In this document: one piece after another, positions 53,117-62,431 of the stretch | Layout of the letters: every line of letters begins with the position of its first letter | Numbering within the stretch: the first letter of the stretch is position 1 | Source: Pseudomonas japonica | GTDB taxonomy: Bacteria; Pseudomonadota; Gammaproteobacteria; Pseudomonadales; Pseudomonadaceae | DNA: 64,000 nt | NCBI RefSeq assembly: GCF_900188455.1 | Contig: NZ_FZOL01000014.1 | Coordinates: forward strand, 114,117 to 178,116 | Reading direction: 5' to 3' | Position numbers and translations under genes: made by a program | The notes under the pieces: generated by a model | Database searches by the model: none | Told to the model about the DNA's origin: nothing | What the model saw: only the letters and a program-made list of their open reading frames with translations

Positions 53117-53539
53117 ATGAAGGCGCGTATCCAGTGGGCCGGCGAGGCCATGTTCCTGGGCGAATCGGGTAGCGGGCACGTCGTGGTGATGGACGGTCCG
53201 CCCGATGCCGGCGGGCGTAACCTGGGCGTTCGCCCGATGGAAATGCTGTTGCTGGGCCTGGGTGGTTGCAGCAACTTCGATGTGGTCAGCATCTTGAAGA
53301 AGTCCCGCCAGGCCGTGGAAAGCTGCGAAGCCTTCCTCGAAGCCGAGCGAGCCAGCGAGGATCCGAAGGTGTTCACCAAGATTCACCTGCGCTTCGTGGT
53401 CAAGGGCTGTGGTCTGAAGGAAGCCCAGGTCAAGCGCGCGGTGGAACTGTCGGCGGAGAAATACTGCTCGGCTTCGATCATGCTGGGCCGCGCGGGTGTG
53501 GAGATCACCCACAGCTACGAGATCGTCGAACTCGGCTGA
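53117..53539 (+). CDS. OsmC/YhfA-like family protein
   Basis: A 140-residue OsmC-fold protein. The two redox-type cysteines are present (LGGCSNFDVV and EKYCSAS), as in OsmC/Ohr peroxidases. The short form with RPMEMLLLGLGGC resembles YhfA, whose substrate is not settled. The gene is divergent from vfr. Confidence 0.88.
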   Translation: MKARIQWAGEAMFLGESGSGHVVVMDGPPDAGGRNLGVRPMEMLLLGLGGCSNFDVVSILKKSRQAVESCEAFLEAERASEDPKVFTKIHLRFVVKGCGLKEAQVKRAVELSAEKYCSASIMLGRAGVEITHSYEIVELG

Positions 53540-53543
53540 GTGC

Positions 53544-54584
53544 TCAGCGCCGCAGTGCCGGCAGCCAGTTCATCAGGCTGGCCGGCAACGCGGCGCGCCA
53601 TTTCTCGCTGAGGCGCTCGCGGTGCCTCTGATAAAGCAGGCCGAGGCCGATGACCGCCAGGCCGATCAGGGTCAGTACCAGCGGGAACAGCAACGATTCG
53701 GCGAACACCTCGTACGACAGATAACCGAGGTACGCCGCCACCCCCAGTGCGCCGAAGACCATGAACATGGGGCGACGCAGCAGTACCGCGACCAGCATCA
53801 GGATGACGTTGATCAGGCAGTACAGGGCCTTGCCCAGTTCACTGTCGCTGTTCATCGATGTCAGTCCACCCCAGAACGCCAGCAAACCGGCCAGATAACC
53901 CCAGAACGCATAGTCCCTGCGTGTGCGGCCGTCGATCAGCAGGAACGCCAGCAGCAGGCCGAGGCCGAACCATAGCGAGACTTCCTGGCGTTGCTCCCAG
54001 GTGAAGGTGTCGCCATGGAACCATTCGCTCAGGTCCATGGACATGAACCACAGCGCCACGGCGATCGGCATGACGATGAACGGGAAGGGGATCAGTCGCA
54101 GCATCAGCAGGCCCGCCGCTATCGTCGCCACTTCCATCAGCAGCCAGCCGCCCTGCACGTAGCGGTAATAGTCGTGGTAGTCGGCCTGGGTGTCATCCAG
54201 CGGCCACAGCCCGGTGAGGCGCTCGATGGCGAACACCGCCAGCGGCACGATGCTCACCGCCACCGCCGCGAGTACGCCGGCGGGAATCGGCTGGCCACGG
54301 CGTTGCATGGCCAGGCCGGCGAAGGTCAACGCGACGATGTACAGCAGCGCGACGGCGAGCAGTGCGTGGTCGCCGATGCGCATCCAGGCTTCGCTGAGCA
54401 GCCAGCCCATGGCGCCCATGATCAGCAAGGCGCCGAGATAGAACGCCACATGGGCCAGCTGGAAGCTGGGTTGCTCCAGCGGCTGCTGGCGCAGAAAGCG
54501 CAGCAGCGCCTGCTCCTGCTCGGCGTTCAGCACGCCGGCGTCAACGGCGCGGGCCAGATCCCGGGCTGCGAAGCGCTCGTTCAT
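53544..54584 (-). CDS. DUF2157 membrane protein
   Basis: A 346-residue protein with a short soluble N-terminal domain (RDLARAVDAGVLNAEQEQALLR, about 1-40) followed by about ten membrane helices. This layout is the DUF2157 family, function unknown. It ends 4 bases after the OsmC-like gene on the opposite strand and lies 6 bases upstream of coq7 on its own strand side. Confidence 0.8.
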   Translation of the reverse strand: MNERFAARDLARAVDAGVLNAEQEQALLRFLRQQPLEQPSFQLAHVAFYLGALLIMGAMGWLLSEAWMRIGDHALLAVALLYIVALTFAGLAMQRRGQPIPAGVLAAVAVSIVPLAVFAIERLTGLWPLDDTQADYHDYYRYVQGGWLLMEVATIAAGLLMLRLIPFPFIVMPIAVALWFMSMDLSEWFHGDTFTWEQRQEVSLWFGLGLLLAFLLIDGRTRRDYAFWGYLAGLLAFWGGLTSMNSDSELGKALYCLINVILMLVAVLLRRPMFMVFGALGVAAYLGYLSYEVFAESLLFPLVLTLIGLAVIGLGLLYQRHRERLSEKWRAALPASLMNWLPALRR

Positions 54585-54590
54585 CAGCGA

Positions 54591-55238
54591 TCAGATGCGG
54601 TAGGTGCTTTTGGTCATGACCTTGGCCATCAGGCTCATGCCGAACTTGACCGGAGGCGGGAAGCGGAAGCCACCGGCATCGAGTGCCGCTTCCGCGTGAT
54701 GCTCCTCGTCGACGCGCATCTGTTCGAGGATCGCCCGGGACTTTTCGTCTTCTGCGGGGATCTGCTCAAGGTGTTCATCCAGATGCTTGCACACCTGATG
54801 CTCGGTGGCGGCGACGAAGCCCAGGCTGACCTTGTCGCTGATCAGCCCGGCGAGAGCGCCGATACCGAAGGACATGCCATAGAACAGGGGGTTGAGCACG
54901 CTCGGGGAACTGCCCAGCTGGCGAATGCGCTGTTCGCACCAGGCCAGGTGGTCGATTTCCTCGTCGGCGGCCTGCTCCATCGCTTTGCGCACTTCCGGCA
55001 GCTTGGCGGTCAGGGCCTGCCCCTGGTAAAGCGCCTGGGCGCAGACTTCACCGGTGTGGTTGATGCGCATCAGGCCGGCGACGTGGCGGGCCTGCTTGTC
55101 GTCGAGCTCGGATTCGGGCTGGACGATCGCAGGAGACGGGCGGGTAGGTTGGCCGCTGAAGGGCAGCAAGGTGCGCATGGCGGTGTCGGCCTGCAGCAAC
55201 AAGCGGTCGAGCGGCGAGTATTGACGTTCGGTAGCCAT
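54591..55238 (-). CDS. coq7: 2-nonaprenyl-3-methyl-6-methoxy-1,4-benzoquinol hydroxylase
   Basis: Di-iron hydroxylase for the last ring hydroxylation of ubiquinone. The 215 residues contain the carboxylate-bridged di-iron ligands in NHTGEVCAQ, DEEIDHLAWCEQR, and ExxH near the C-terminus (RVDEEHHAEAAL). The start ATG follows CGGAGGTGCCCG. P. aeruginosa uses this Coq7 form. The upstream in-frame extension to 55418 is not supported. Confidence 0.94.
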   Translation of the reverse strand: MATERQYSPLDRLLLQADTAMRTLLPFSGQPTRPSPAIVQPESELDDKQARHVAGLMRINHTGEVCAQALYQGQALTAKLPEVRKAMEQAADEEIDHLAWCEQRIRQLGSSPSVLNPLFYGMSFGIGALAGLISDKVSLGFVAATEHQVCKHLDEHLEQIPAEDEKSRAILEQMRVDEEHHAEAALDAGGFRFPPPVKFGMSLMAKVMTKSTYRI

Positions 55239-55303
55239 CGGGCACCTCCGCAAGAATGTGCCCGACAGTTTAACCCAATCCCTGTTACAGGGCTTGCGCT
55301 GGA

Positions 55304-55642
55304 TCAGCCCGGTGGCCAGTGCATCTGGCGCTGGCCGAGCACATGCATATGGATGTGGTAGACGGTCTGGCCGCCCAGCTCGTTGCAGTTCATCACGACG
55401 CGGAAGCCGTCTTCGCAACCCAGTTCCCGGGCCAGGCGCTGGGCGGTGAACAGGATGTGTCCGGCCAGGCCCTTGTCTTCCTCGGTGAGGTCGTTGAGGG
55501 TGCGGATCGGCTTTTTCGGGATTACCAGGAAATGTACCGGTGCCTGCGGGGCGATATCGTGGAACGCCAGGACCTGGTCGTCCTCGTAGATGATCTTCGC
55601 CGGGATTTCCCGGTTGATGATCTTGGTGAAGATAGTATCCAC
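55304..55642 (-). CDS. HIT family protein (Hint/HinT purine nucleoside phosphoramidase)
   Basis: A 112-residue protein hydrolysing adenosine 5'-phosphoramidates. It carries the histidine triad HIHMHVLG near the C-terminus, along with DIAPQAPVHFLVIPK. The start is GTG (DTIFTKIINREIP) with GGAG eight bases upstream; the frame continues to 55747, but that part does not match relatives. Confidence 0.92.
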   Translation of the reverse strand: MDTIFTKIINREIPAKIIYEDDQVLAFHDIAPQAPVHFLVIPKKPIRTLNDLTEEDKGLAGHILFTAQRLARELGCEDGFRVVMNCNELGGQTVYHIHMHVLGQRQMHWPPG

Positions 55643-55715
55643 AGCGCTTGCTCCATGGTGGTGGTCGGGCCTGAGTGTACTCAGCCGCCGCGCCGCCGCC
55701 CAGTGGCGATTCGCT

Positions 55716-56489
55716 TCAGCGTGGGCAGTAGGCGCGATTGATCGCACCGGCCAGCTTGCGGCTGATCCAGCGGCCCAGCAGGCGTGGCGCGCGGGCCAGC
55801 CAGCGATTGCGTCGGCCGGGGAGGATGATGGCCTGGTTGCGGTCGAGCGCGCGTACCGTGTACAGCGCCACCTCTTCCGCGCTCAGGCAGCGCTTGCTGT
55901 TGTCCAGGCGCGGGATGCGCCGGTTCGCCGAGTGCACCGGGCCAGGGCAGAGCACCGAGACCTTGATTCCGGTCTGTTTCAGTTCTTCACGCAGGCTTTC
56001 GGAGAAATGCAGTACATAGGCCTTGCTCGCGGCGTAACTGCTCATCCACGGGCCCGGGGCGAAAGCGGCCAGCGAGGCGACATTGAGGATCTGCCCGCCG
56101 CCCTGCACGGCCATGGCATTGCCCAGCGCATGGCAGAGCCGGGTGAGTGCGAGGATGTTGACCTCGATCAGATCCTGTTCGTCGGCCCATTCCTGGGCAA
56201 GGAAATGCCCGTATGAGCGAATCCCGGCGCAGTTCACCAGCAGATCGATCCGCCGCTCGCCTTCTTCCAGTTCCAGCAGAAAACCCGACAAGCGCAGTGG
56301 CTCGCCGAGGTCGCAGGCGCGAAACAGCACTTCCACGCCGAAGCGCTGGGTGAGCTCGATGGCGACCGGCTCCAGCCGTTCGCGCTGGCGCGCTACCAGG
56401 ATCAGGTTGCGACCGCGCCGTGCCAATGCTTCGGCCAGTGCCAGGCCCAGACCGCTGGAGGCACCGGTGATCATGGCGTAACGGGTCAT
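55716..56489 (-). CDS. short-chain dehydrogenase/reductase
   Basis: A 257-residue classical SDR, likely NADP-dependent, with TGASSGLGLALAEALA at the N-terminus and the catalytic YAASKAY. The hydrophobic C-terminal region and the RGRNLILVARQRERL segment are like the YqjQ/DltE-type SDRs with unknown substrates. The start ATG has GGAGAACTGC upstream; the frame extends ten codons further without support. Function beyond the fold is not clear. Confidence 0.82.
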   Translation of the reverse strand: MTRYAMITGASSGLGLALAEALARRGRNLILVARQRERLEPVAIELTQRFGVEVLFRACDLGEPLRLSGFLLELEEGERRIDLLVNCAGIRSYGHFLAQEWADEQDLIEVNILALTRLCHALGNAMAVQGGGQILNVASLAAFAPGPWMSSYAASKAYVLHFSESLREELKQTGIKVSVLCPGPVHSANRRIPRLDNSKRCLSAEEVALYTVRALDRNQAIILPGRRNRWLARAPRLLGRWISRKLAGAINRAYCPR

Positions 56490-56561
56490 GCAGTTCTCCA
56501 ATGGCAGGGTGTTCGACAAGGGCGGGTAGTCTACAGCGAGAGCGGGGCAAAGGCTGCCCCG

Positions 56562-57518
56562 TCAGCGTGGCCAGTGCGTGCCGAGACGATTCGCCGTGGC
56601 CAGCGCCTGGCGATACTCCTCGTCGAGACGGGCGATCAATCGCTCCACCGGCAATTGCTCGTCGATGGCGCCGACACCTTGCCCGGCGGACCATACGGTC
56701 TTCCACGCCTTGGCTTCCTCGTGGATCGGCTTGAGCTGGATATCGCCGCCTTTGGCCAGGCTGCTCAGGTCATACCCGGCGCGTTCCAGGCTTTGACGCA
56801 TGAAGCTCGCGGGTACGCCGGAAACCGCCGGGGTGTGTACGATATCGGCGGCCTTGGCTGCCAGCAGCATGGCCTTGTATTCCTCCGAGGCCTGGCTCTC
56901 CCGGCTGGCGATGAAATGAGTGCCGAGATAGGCCAGGTCGGCGCCCAGCAATTGCGCGGCGAGGATCTCGTGACCGCGGTTGAGGCAGCCGGCGAGCAAC
57001 AGGGTCTTGTCGAAGAACTCGCGGATTTCGCTGACCAGGGCGAACGGGCTCCAGGTCCCGGCATGCCCGCCGGCGCCGGCGGCGACCGCGATCAGTCCGT
57101 CGACGCCGGCCTGCGCGGCTTTCTCCGCATGGCGGCGGGTCGTGACATCGTGGAACACCAGGCCGCCGTAGCTGTGCACGGCGTCCACCACTTCCTTGAC
57201 GGCGCCAAGGCTGGTGATCACCACGGGCACCTTGTGCTCGATGCACACCGCGAGGTCGGCCTGCAGCCGCGGATTGCTCTGGTGGACGATCAGGTTGACC
57301 GCGTAGGGCGCGGGATTGTCCAGCTCGGCCAGGCCGGCGTCGATTTCTTCCAGCCAGGCCTTGAAACCCGCGGTGTCACGCTGGTTCAGCGCGGGAAAAC
57401 TGCCCATCACGCCGTTGCGGCAGCAGGCCAGGACCAGCTGCGGGTTCGAAATCAGAAACATCGGTGCCGCCACCACGGGCAGGCGCAGGCGTTGTTCGAG
57501 CAGAGCGGGCAATGACAT
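56562..57518 (-). CDS. nitronate monooxygenase (2-nitropropane dioxygenase type)
   Basis: An FMN-dependent TIM barrel, 318 residues, that oxidises alkyl nitronates such as propionate-3-nitronate. It shows the family segments NGVMGSFPALNQR, AAGAGGHAGTWSPFAL and AQLLGADLAYLGTHF. The class is inferred from these motifs; a related enoyl reductase FabK is less likely given the length and N-terminus. Confidence 0.88.
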   Translation of the reverse strand: MSLPALLEQRLRLPVVAAPMFLISNPQLVLACCRNGVMGSFPALNQRDTAGFKAWLEEIDAGLAELDNPAPYAVNLIVHQSNPRLQADLAVCIEHKVPVVITSLGAVKEVVDAVHSYGGLVFHDVTTRRHAEKAAQAGVDGLIAVAAGAGGHAGTWSPFALVSEIREFFDKTLLLAGCLNRGHEILAAQLLGADLAYLGTHFIASRESQASEEYKAMLLAAKAADIVHTPAVSGVPASFMRQSLERAGYDLSSLAKGGDIQLKPIHEEAKAWKTVWSAGQGVGAIDEQLPVERLIARLDEEYRQALATANRLGTHWPR

Positions 57519-57548
57519 GGCAGGTTCTCGTGTGAGTGATGGCTACTG

Positions 57549-57974
57549 TCAGAACGGCTTGACGACCACCAGAATTACGATGAGCAGCAGGAACACCACC
57601 GGCACTTCGTTGAACCAGCGGAAATAGGTATGACTGCGGGCGTTTTCACCGCGGGCGAAGCGCTTCACGTTGGCGCCGCACATGTGATGGTAGCCGGTGA
57701 GCAGCACTACCAGCGTCAGCTTGGCGTGCAGCCAGCCCTGGCTCAGCCAGCCGGGGGTCAGGTAGAGCATCCAGATGCCGAAGACGAACGCGGCGATCAT
57801 CGCCGGGCCCATGATGAAGCGGTAGAGCTTGCGCTCCATGATCACGAAGCGCTCGCGGCTGATCTGGTCCTGGCTTGCGGCGTGGTAAACGAACAGGCGT
57901 GGCAGGTAGAACAGCCCGGCGAACCAGCAGACGATACTGACGATGTGCAGGGCTTTGATCCATAGGTACAGCAT
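57549..57974 (-). CDS. hemJ: protoporphyrinogen IX oxidase, HemJ type
   Basis: Oxidises protoporphyrinogen IX to protoporphyrin IX in the inner membrane, next to last step of heme synthesis. The 141 residues have four membrane segments, the conserved His in ALHIVSIVCWFAGLFYLPRL and the YHHMCG segment. The start ATG has AAGGA upstream; an open frame to 58037 is not supported. It is divergent from argC. Confidence 0.92.
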   Translation of the reverse strand: MLYLWIKALHIVSIVCWFAGLFYLPRLFVYHAASQDQISRERFVIMERKLYRFIMGPAMIAAFVFGIWMLYLTPGWLSQGWLHAKLTLVVLLTGYHHMCGANVKRFARGENARSHTYFRWFNEVPVVFLLLIVILVVVKPF

Positions 57975-58113
57975 GTTTTCTATTCCTTGGCGGTTCACGG
58001 TCGTCAGATAGTAGTGGTTAGGCGCCGCGCCCGTCATCTCAACGGTTGTAGCTGTAACCCCGGACCCCTATCATCGCTGGTTTTCCAGTCGGTTCGTTGA
58101 TAGGAGGCAGTTC

Positions 58114-59148
58114 ATGGTCAAGGTCGGTATCGTCGGCGGCACGGGTTACACCGGTGTCGAGTTGCTGCGTCTGCTGGCACAGCATCCTCAGGCTGAAGTC
58201 GCAGTCATCACCTCGCGCTCGGAAGCGGGCCTGGCGGTGGCCGACATGTACCCGAACCTGCGAGGCCATTACGACAACCTCGCCTTCAGTGTGCCGGACA
58301 CCAAGACCCTGGCCGCCTGCGACGTGGTGTTCTTCGCCACGCCGCACGGCGTTGCCCATGCCCTGGCCGGTGAATTGCTGGCGGCCGGCACCAAGGTCAT
58401 CGACCTGTCCGCCGACTTCCGCCTGCAGGACGCTGACGAATGGGCCAAGTGGTACGGCCAGCCCCATGGCGCGCCTGAACTGCTGAAGGACGCGGTCTAC
58501 GGCCTGCCGGAAGTCAACCGCGAACAGATCCGCCAGGCGCGCCTGATCGCCGTTCCAGGTTGCTACCCGACCGCTACCCAACTGGGCTTCCTGCCGCTGC
58601 TGGAAGCGGGTATCGCCGATGCCTCGCGTCTGATCGCCGACTGCAAGTCGGGCGTCAGCGGCGCCGGTCGTGGTGCCAGTGTCGGTTCGCTGTTCTGTGA
58701 GGCAGGCGAGAGCATGAAGGCCTATGCCGTCAAAGGTCACCGCCACCTGCCGGAAATCCGCCAGGGCCTGCGTCGCGCCGCCGGTGGTGAAGTCGGCCTG
58801 ACCTTCGTGCCGCACCTGACCCCGATGATTCGCGGTATCCATTCGACCCTGTACGCAACCGTCGCCGATACCTCGGTGGACCTGCAGGCACTGTTCGAGA
58901 AGCGCTATGCCGATGAGCCGTTCGTCGACGTCATGCCGGCCGGCAGCCATCCGGAAACCCGCAGCGTGAAGGGCGCCAACGTCTGCCGCATCGCCGTGCA
59001 CCGTCCGCAGGGCGGCGATCTGGTGGTGGTGCTGTCGGTCATCGACAACCTGGTGAAGGGCGCTTCCGGCCAGGCGGTGCAGAACCTCAACATCCTCTTC
59101 GGCCTCGACGAGCGCCTGGGTCTGTCCCACGCCGGCCTGCTGCCATAA
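58114..59148 (+). CDS. argC: N-acetyl-gamma-glutamyl-phosphate reductase
   Basis: NADPH-dependent third step of arginine synthesis. The 344 residues begin with the dinucleotide-binding GGTGYTGVELLRLL and hold the active Cys in AVPGCYPTATQL. The start ATG has TAGGAGGCAG upstream. It is the argC1-type single-domain form. Confidence 0.97.
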   Translation: MVKVGIVGGTGYTGVELLRLLAQHPQAEVAVITSRSEAGLAVADMYPNLRGHYDNLAFSVPDTKTLAACDVVFFATPHGVAHALAGELLAAGTKVIDLSADFRLQDADEWAKWYGQPHGAPELLKDAVYGLPEVNREQIRQARLIAVPGCYPTATQLGFLPLLEAGIADASRLIADCKSGVSGAGRGASVGSLFCEAGESMKAYAVKGHRHLPEIRQGLRRAAGGEVGLTFVPHLTPMIRGIHSTLYATVADTSVDLQALFEKRYADEPFVDVMPAGSHPETRSVKGANVCRIAVHRPQGGDLVVVLSVIDNLVKGASGQAVQNLNILFGLDERLGLSHAGLLP

Positions 59149-59211
59149 GGGCTGACACATCGGGCTGCGGGCGGCACTTATACTTTCCGCTTGTAGCCTG
59201 ATGCCGCTTCT

Positions 59212-59245
59212 ATAGTTGACCGATTTTCTAGGGGAAGCGGATAAT
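59212..59245 (+). promoter_or_regulatory. erpA promoter with IscR-type operator
   Basis: TTGACC (59216-59221) and GATAAT (59240-59245) with an 18-base spacer. Bases 59212-59236 match about 19 of 25 positions of the type 1 IscR consensus, with a perfect left half ATAGTTGAC over the -35. The IscR assignment is inference. Confidence 0.55.
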
Positions 59246-59290
59246 GCGCGCCATCACGCAATGGCGGCATAACGCCGGGAGATATTCAGC

Positions 59291-59641
59291 ATGAGCGTCG
59301 AATCCTTCACCCCTTCGGCTTTGCAGTTCACGCACAACGCCGCGCACAAGGTGAAGACCCTGGTTGACGAAGAGGGCAATGATCGTCTGAAGTTGCGGGT
59401 TTTCGTGACGGGCGGTGGCTGCTCCGGCTTCCAGTACGGCTTCACCTTCGATGAAGACATCGCGGAAGATGACACCATCGTCGAGCGCGAGGGCGTTGCC
59501 CTGGTGGTCGATCCGATGAGCTTCCAGTACCTGGCCGGTGCCGAAGTGGACTACCAGGAAGGCCTGGAAGGTTCGCGTTTCGTCATCAAGAACCCGAACG
59601 CCACGACCACTTGTGGTTGCGGTTCGTCGTTCTCGATCTGA
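59291..59641 (+). CDS. erpA: iron-sulfur cluster insertion protein
   Basis: A-type carrier delivering [4Fe-4S] clusters to target enzymes, for example IspG/IspH. The 116 residues have the three cluster Cys: FVTGGGCSGFQYG and the C-terminal TTCGCGSSFSI. The start ATG follows GGGAG. It is one gene, not part of the isc cluster, with a probable Fe-S-responsive promoter upstream. Confidence 0.96.
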   Translation: MSVESFTPSALQFTHNAAHKVKTLVDEEGNDRLKLRVFVTGGGCSGFQYGFTFDEDIAEDDTIVEREGVALVVDPMSFQYLAGAEVDYQEGLEGSRFVIKNPNATTTCGCGSSFSI

Positions 59642-59660
59642 TTCGCCGGGATCCTTTGCT

Positions 59661-59687
59661 GACGCCGCGCTCATGCGCGGCGTTTTG
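59661..59687 (+). terminator. erpA terminator
   Basis: CGCCGCGC/GCGCGGCG stem (59663-59670 with 59675-59682), TCAT loop, then TTTT; 20 bases after the erpA stop. Confidence 0.85.
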
Positions 59688-59698
59688 CTTTCTGGGAT

Positions 59699-60790
59699 TC
59701 ACGCCGGGTAGATGGCGCCGAGCACGCGCAGGCCGCGGGCACCGGTGACGCTGGGTCGGTTGCCGGCAATGCCTTCCAGACAGCAGTGCGCCAGCCAGGC
59801 GAAGGCCATGGCCTCGACCCAGTCCGGATCGACACCGAACGCCGCCGTGCTGCTTACCTTTGCGTTCGGCAACAGGCCGGCCAGGCGTTTCATCAGCGCG
59901 CCATTGTGTGCGCCGCCGCCACAGACCAGCAGGACCTGGGTGTCCTCCTGGGCCTTTTTCAGTGAGTCGACGATGCTCAGCGCGGTCAGCTCCAGCAGGG
60001 TGGCCTGGACATCCTCGTCGGCACAGGCAGGCTGGGTGCTCAGGTGGTGCTGCAGCCAGGGCAGATTGAACAGTTCCCGGCCTGTGCTCTTGGGGCCGGT
60101 ACCGGCGAAGAACGGATCGCTCAGCAAATTGCCCAGCAGGCCAGGAAGGGCTTTGCCGCTGGCTGCCCAGGCACCGTCGGCATCGTAGCCGAGTCCCTGC
60201 TTCTCGTTGATCCAGGCGTCCAGCAGTACATTGCCGGGACCGCAGTCGAAGCCGCTGACCGGCTTGTCCCTTTCGATCAGGCTGAGGTTGCTGAAACCAC
60301 CGACGTTGAGCACTGCCAGACGTTCGCCCTGGCTGGCGAACAAGGCGTCGTGAAACGCCGGTACCAGCGGCGCACCCTGGCCGCCTGCGGCAACGTCGCG
60401 CCGGCGGAAGTCACCGACCACGGTAATGCCGGTGAGCTCGGCGAGCAGGGCGGGGTTGCCGATCTGCACAGTGAACCCGCGAGCGGGTTCGTGGCGAATG
60501 GTCTGGCCGTGGCTGCCGATGGCGCGGATGTCTTCAGGGCGAAGGTTTTGCGCATCGAGCAGATGCTGGATGCCCTGCGCCGCGAGGCGTACCCACTCGG
60601 TTTCCGCCAGGGCGGCGCGGGCGATCTCGTCGGGACCGCTGGCGCACAGGCCAAGCATGGCCAGGCGCAGCGTCTCGGGCATGGGGATGTAGTGGCTGGC
60701 GAGCAGCGAGACCTGTGGCTCCTGCTCGATCAAGGCGATGTCCAGACCATCGAGGCTGGTGCCGGACATCACGCCAAGGTAAAGAGCCAT
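59699..60790 (-). CDS. anmK: 1,6-anhydro-N-acetylmuramic acid kinase
   Basis: Opens and phosphorylates 1,6-anhydro-MurNAc from recycled cell wall. The 363 residues match AnmK, with GVMSGTSLDGLD at the start, IGSHGQTIRHEP, and GGFSNLSLI. It lies 3 bases after the M23 endopeptidase gene, a logical pairing with peptidoglycan turnover. Its product is on the route distinct from AmgK/MurU, which act on free MurNAc. Confidence 0.96.
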   Translation of the reverse strand: MALYLGVMSGTSLDGLDIALIEQEPQVSLLASHYIPMPETLRLAMLGLCASGPDEIARAALAETEWVRLAAQGIQHLLDAQNLRPEDIRAIGSHGQTIRHEPARGFTVQIGNPALLAELTGITVVGDFRRRDVAAGGQGAPLVPAFHDALFASQGERLAVLNVGGFSNLSLIERDKPVSGFDCGPGNVLLDAWINEKQGLGYDADGAWAASGKALPGLLGNLLSDPFFAGTGPKSTGRELFNLPWLQHHLSTQPACADEDVQATLLELTALSIVDSLKKAQEDTQVLLVCGGGAHNGALMKRLAGLLPNAKVSSTAAFGVDPDWVEAMAFAWLAHCCLEGIAGNRPSVTGARGLRVLGAIYPA

Positions 60791-60793
60791 GTA

Positions 60794-62221
60794 TCAGCGC
60801 TTGTTCAGCGCCAGCATGGTGGCCTTTTCCTGGTCCATGCGTGCGATGAGTGGCTGACTGAGTTGCATGAAGCGCTGGCGTTCGGCCTTGGCGATCGGAT
60901 CGGCCATTGGCAGCTTCTGGCCCAGCGGATCGACGTGTACGCCGTTGACCTGGAACTCGTAATGCAGGTGCGGTCCGGTGGACAGGCCGGTGGTGCCGAT
61001 GTAGCCGATGACCTGGCCCTGCTTGACGGAACCGCCGGTCTTCACGCCCTTGGCGAATCCTTGCATGTGTCCGTAGAGGGTCTGGTAGGTGTTGCCGTGC
61101 TGGATGATCACGGTGTTGCCGTAGCCGCCGCGGCGACCAGCGAGCAGGACCTTGCCGTCACCGGCGGCCTTGATCGGCGTACCGCGCGGCGCGGCATAGT
61201 CGACACCCTTGTGCGCGCGGATCTTGTTCAGGATCGGGTGCTTGCGTCCGGCCGAGAAGCGTGAACTGATACGGGCGAAGTCCACCGGCGTGCGGATGAA
61301 CGCCTTGCGCATGCTGTTGCCGTCGGCCGTGTAGTAGCTGGTGGTGCCGGCCTTGTTGGTGTAGCGCACGGCACTGTAGGTCTTGCCGCGGTTGGTGAAG
61401 CGCGCGGAAAGGATGTTGCCGGTGCCGACGACCTTGCCGTCGACCACTTTCTGCTCGTAGATCACATCGAATTCGTCGCCCTGGCGGATGTCCTGGGCGA
61501 AATCGACGTCATAGCCGAAGATGTTGGCCATATCCATGGTCATGTTGTGCGATAGACCGGCGCGCTGGGCCGAGGCCGAAAGCGAGCTCTTGATCACGCC
61601 GTGCACGTAGGCGGAGCGGGTTACCGGCTTGGTCACTTCGCGATTGAATGCGTAGCCGTTGGCACTCTTGGTCAAGCGAATGGTTTCCAGATCGCTTACC
61701 TTGCTGTGCAGGCTGGCCAGTTGGCCGTCCTTGTCCAGTTCGATCTGCAGTACCTGGCCATGCTTGAGCTGGCTGAACTGTTTCGCCTGCTTGTTGCTGG
61801 CCAGCACTTCATGCACCGCGTTGGCAGGCAAGCCGAGCTTGGCGAACAGGGTCGACAGGGTGTCGCCGCGGGCAACGGTGACTTCGCGGTGGCCGGGTTC
61901 CTTGGCAGGGGCTTCCGCGGCGACTTCCTCGGCCTTGGGGGTCGGCTCGGTCTTGGCGGTTTCTTCGCTCGGTGTTGCTGCGGTGTCGATCTGGGCGAAT
62001 GGCGAAGCGCTGGATTCTTCCACGGCCAGCGGTTGCTCGGGCTGGGCCTTGAGCTGCTCGGCAGGGGCCTCCAGCTCCAGGTTCAGAGTGGTCCGTTTGG
62101 CTTCGACCTCGCTGGATGGAAATACCAGCAAGGCCAGGCTGAGTAAGGCGGCGATGCCGCTGGCGGCCAACAGGTGGCTCTTCGGATAAAGCGGGGGCGC
62201 TTTAGGCGGTGAGTTGGTCAT
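60794..62221 (-). CDS. mepM: M23 family peptidoglycan endopeptidase (MepM type)
   Basis: Cleaves peptide cross-links in peptidoglycan during growth. The 475 residues have a single N-terminal membrane segment (about 24-44), a Glu/Ala/Pro-rich linker, an OapA/LysM-like domain (about 120-180) and a C-terminal LytM/M23 domain with zinc ligands in HKGVDYAAPRG and HLHYEF. The start ATG follows TGA-overlapped GAGTTGGTCA on the opposite strand; an open frame to 62314 is AT-rich and unlikely to be coding. It is followed by anmK. Confidence 0.9.
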   Translation of the reverse strand: MTNSPPKAPPLYPKSHLLAASGIAALLSLALLVFPSSEVEAKRTTLNLELEAPAEQLKAQPEQPLAVEESSASPFAQIDTAATPSEETAKTEPTPKAEEVAAEAPAKEPGHREVTVARGDTLSTLFAKLGLPANAVHEVLASNKQAKQFSQLKHGQVLQIELDKDGQLASLHSKVSDLETIRLTKSANGYAFNREVTKPVTRSAYVHGVIKSSLSASAQRAGLSHNMTMDMANIFGYDVDFAQDIRQGDEFDVIYEQKVVDGKVVGTGNILSARFTNRGKTYSAVRYTNKAGTTSYYTADGNSMRKAFIRTPVDFARISSRFSAGRKHPILNKIRAHKGVDYAAPRGTPIKAAGDGKVLLAGRRGGYGNTVIIQHGNTYQTLYGHMQGFAKGVKTGGSVKQGQVIGYIGTTGLSTGPHLHYEFQVNGVHVDPLGQKLPMADPIAKAERQRFMQLSQPLIARMDQEKATMLALNKR

Positions 62222-62431
62222 GAGTGAGATGGCTTTGAAAAAGATGAAATGGAAAAGATGAATGACATGATGAAGATGAAATAACTGTATAAAATATAAC
62301 CAAATCCCTTCCAAAGCAAGCGACGCAGACGTCAGCAGCCGGTCCGCGGGTCACATCCGGCCCGATCTTGTAATTGACGGCTGATCTTGTATGGTTGGGG
62401 CCCTTTAGAATCTGAGCCTGCGGGTCTGTTT

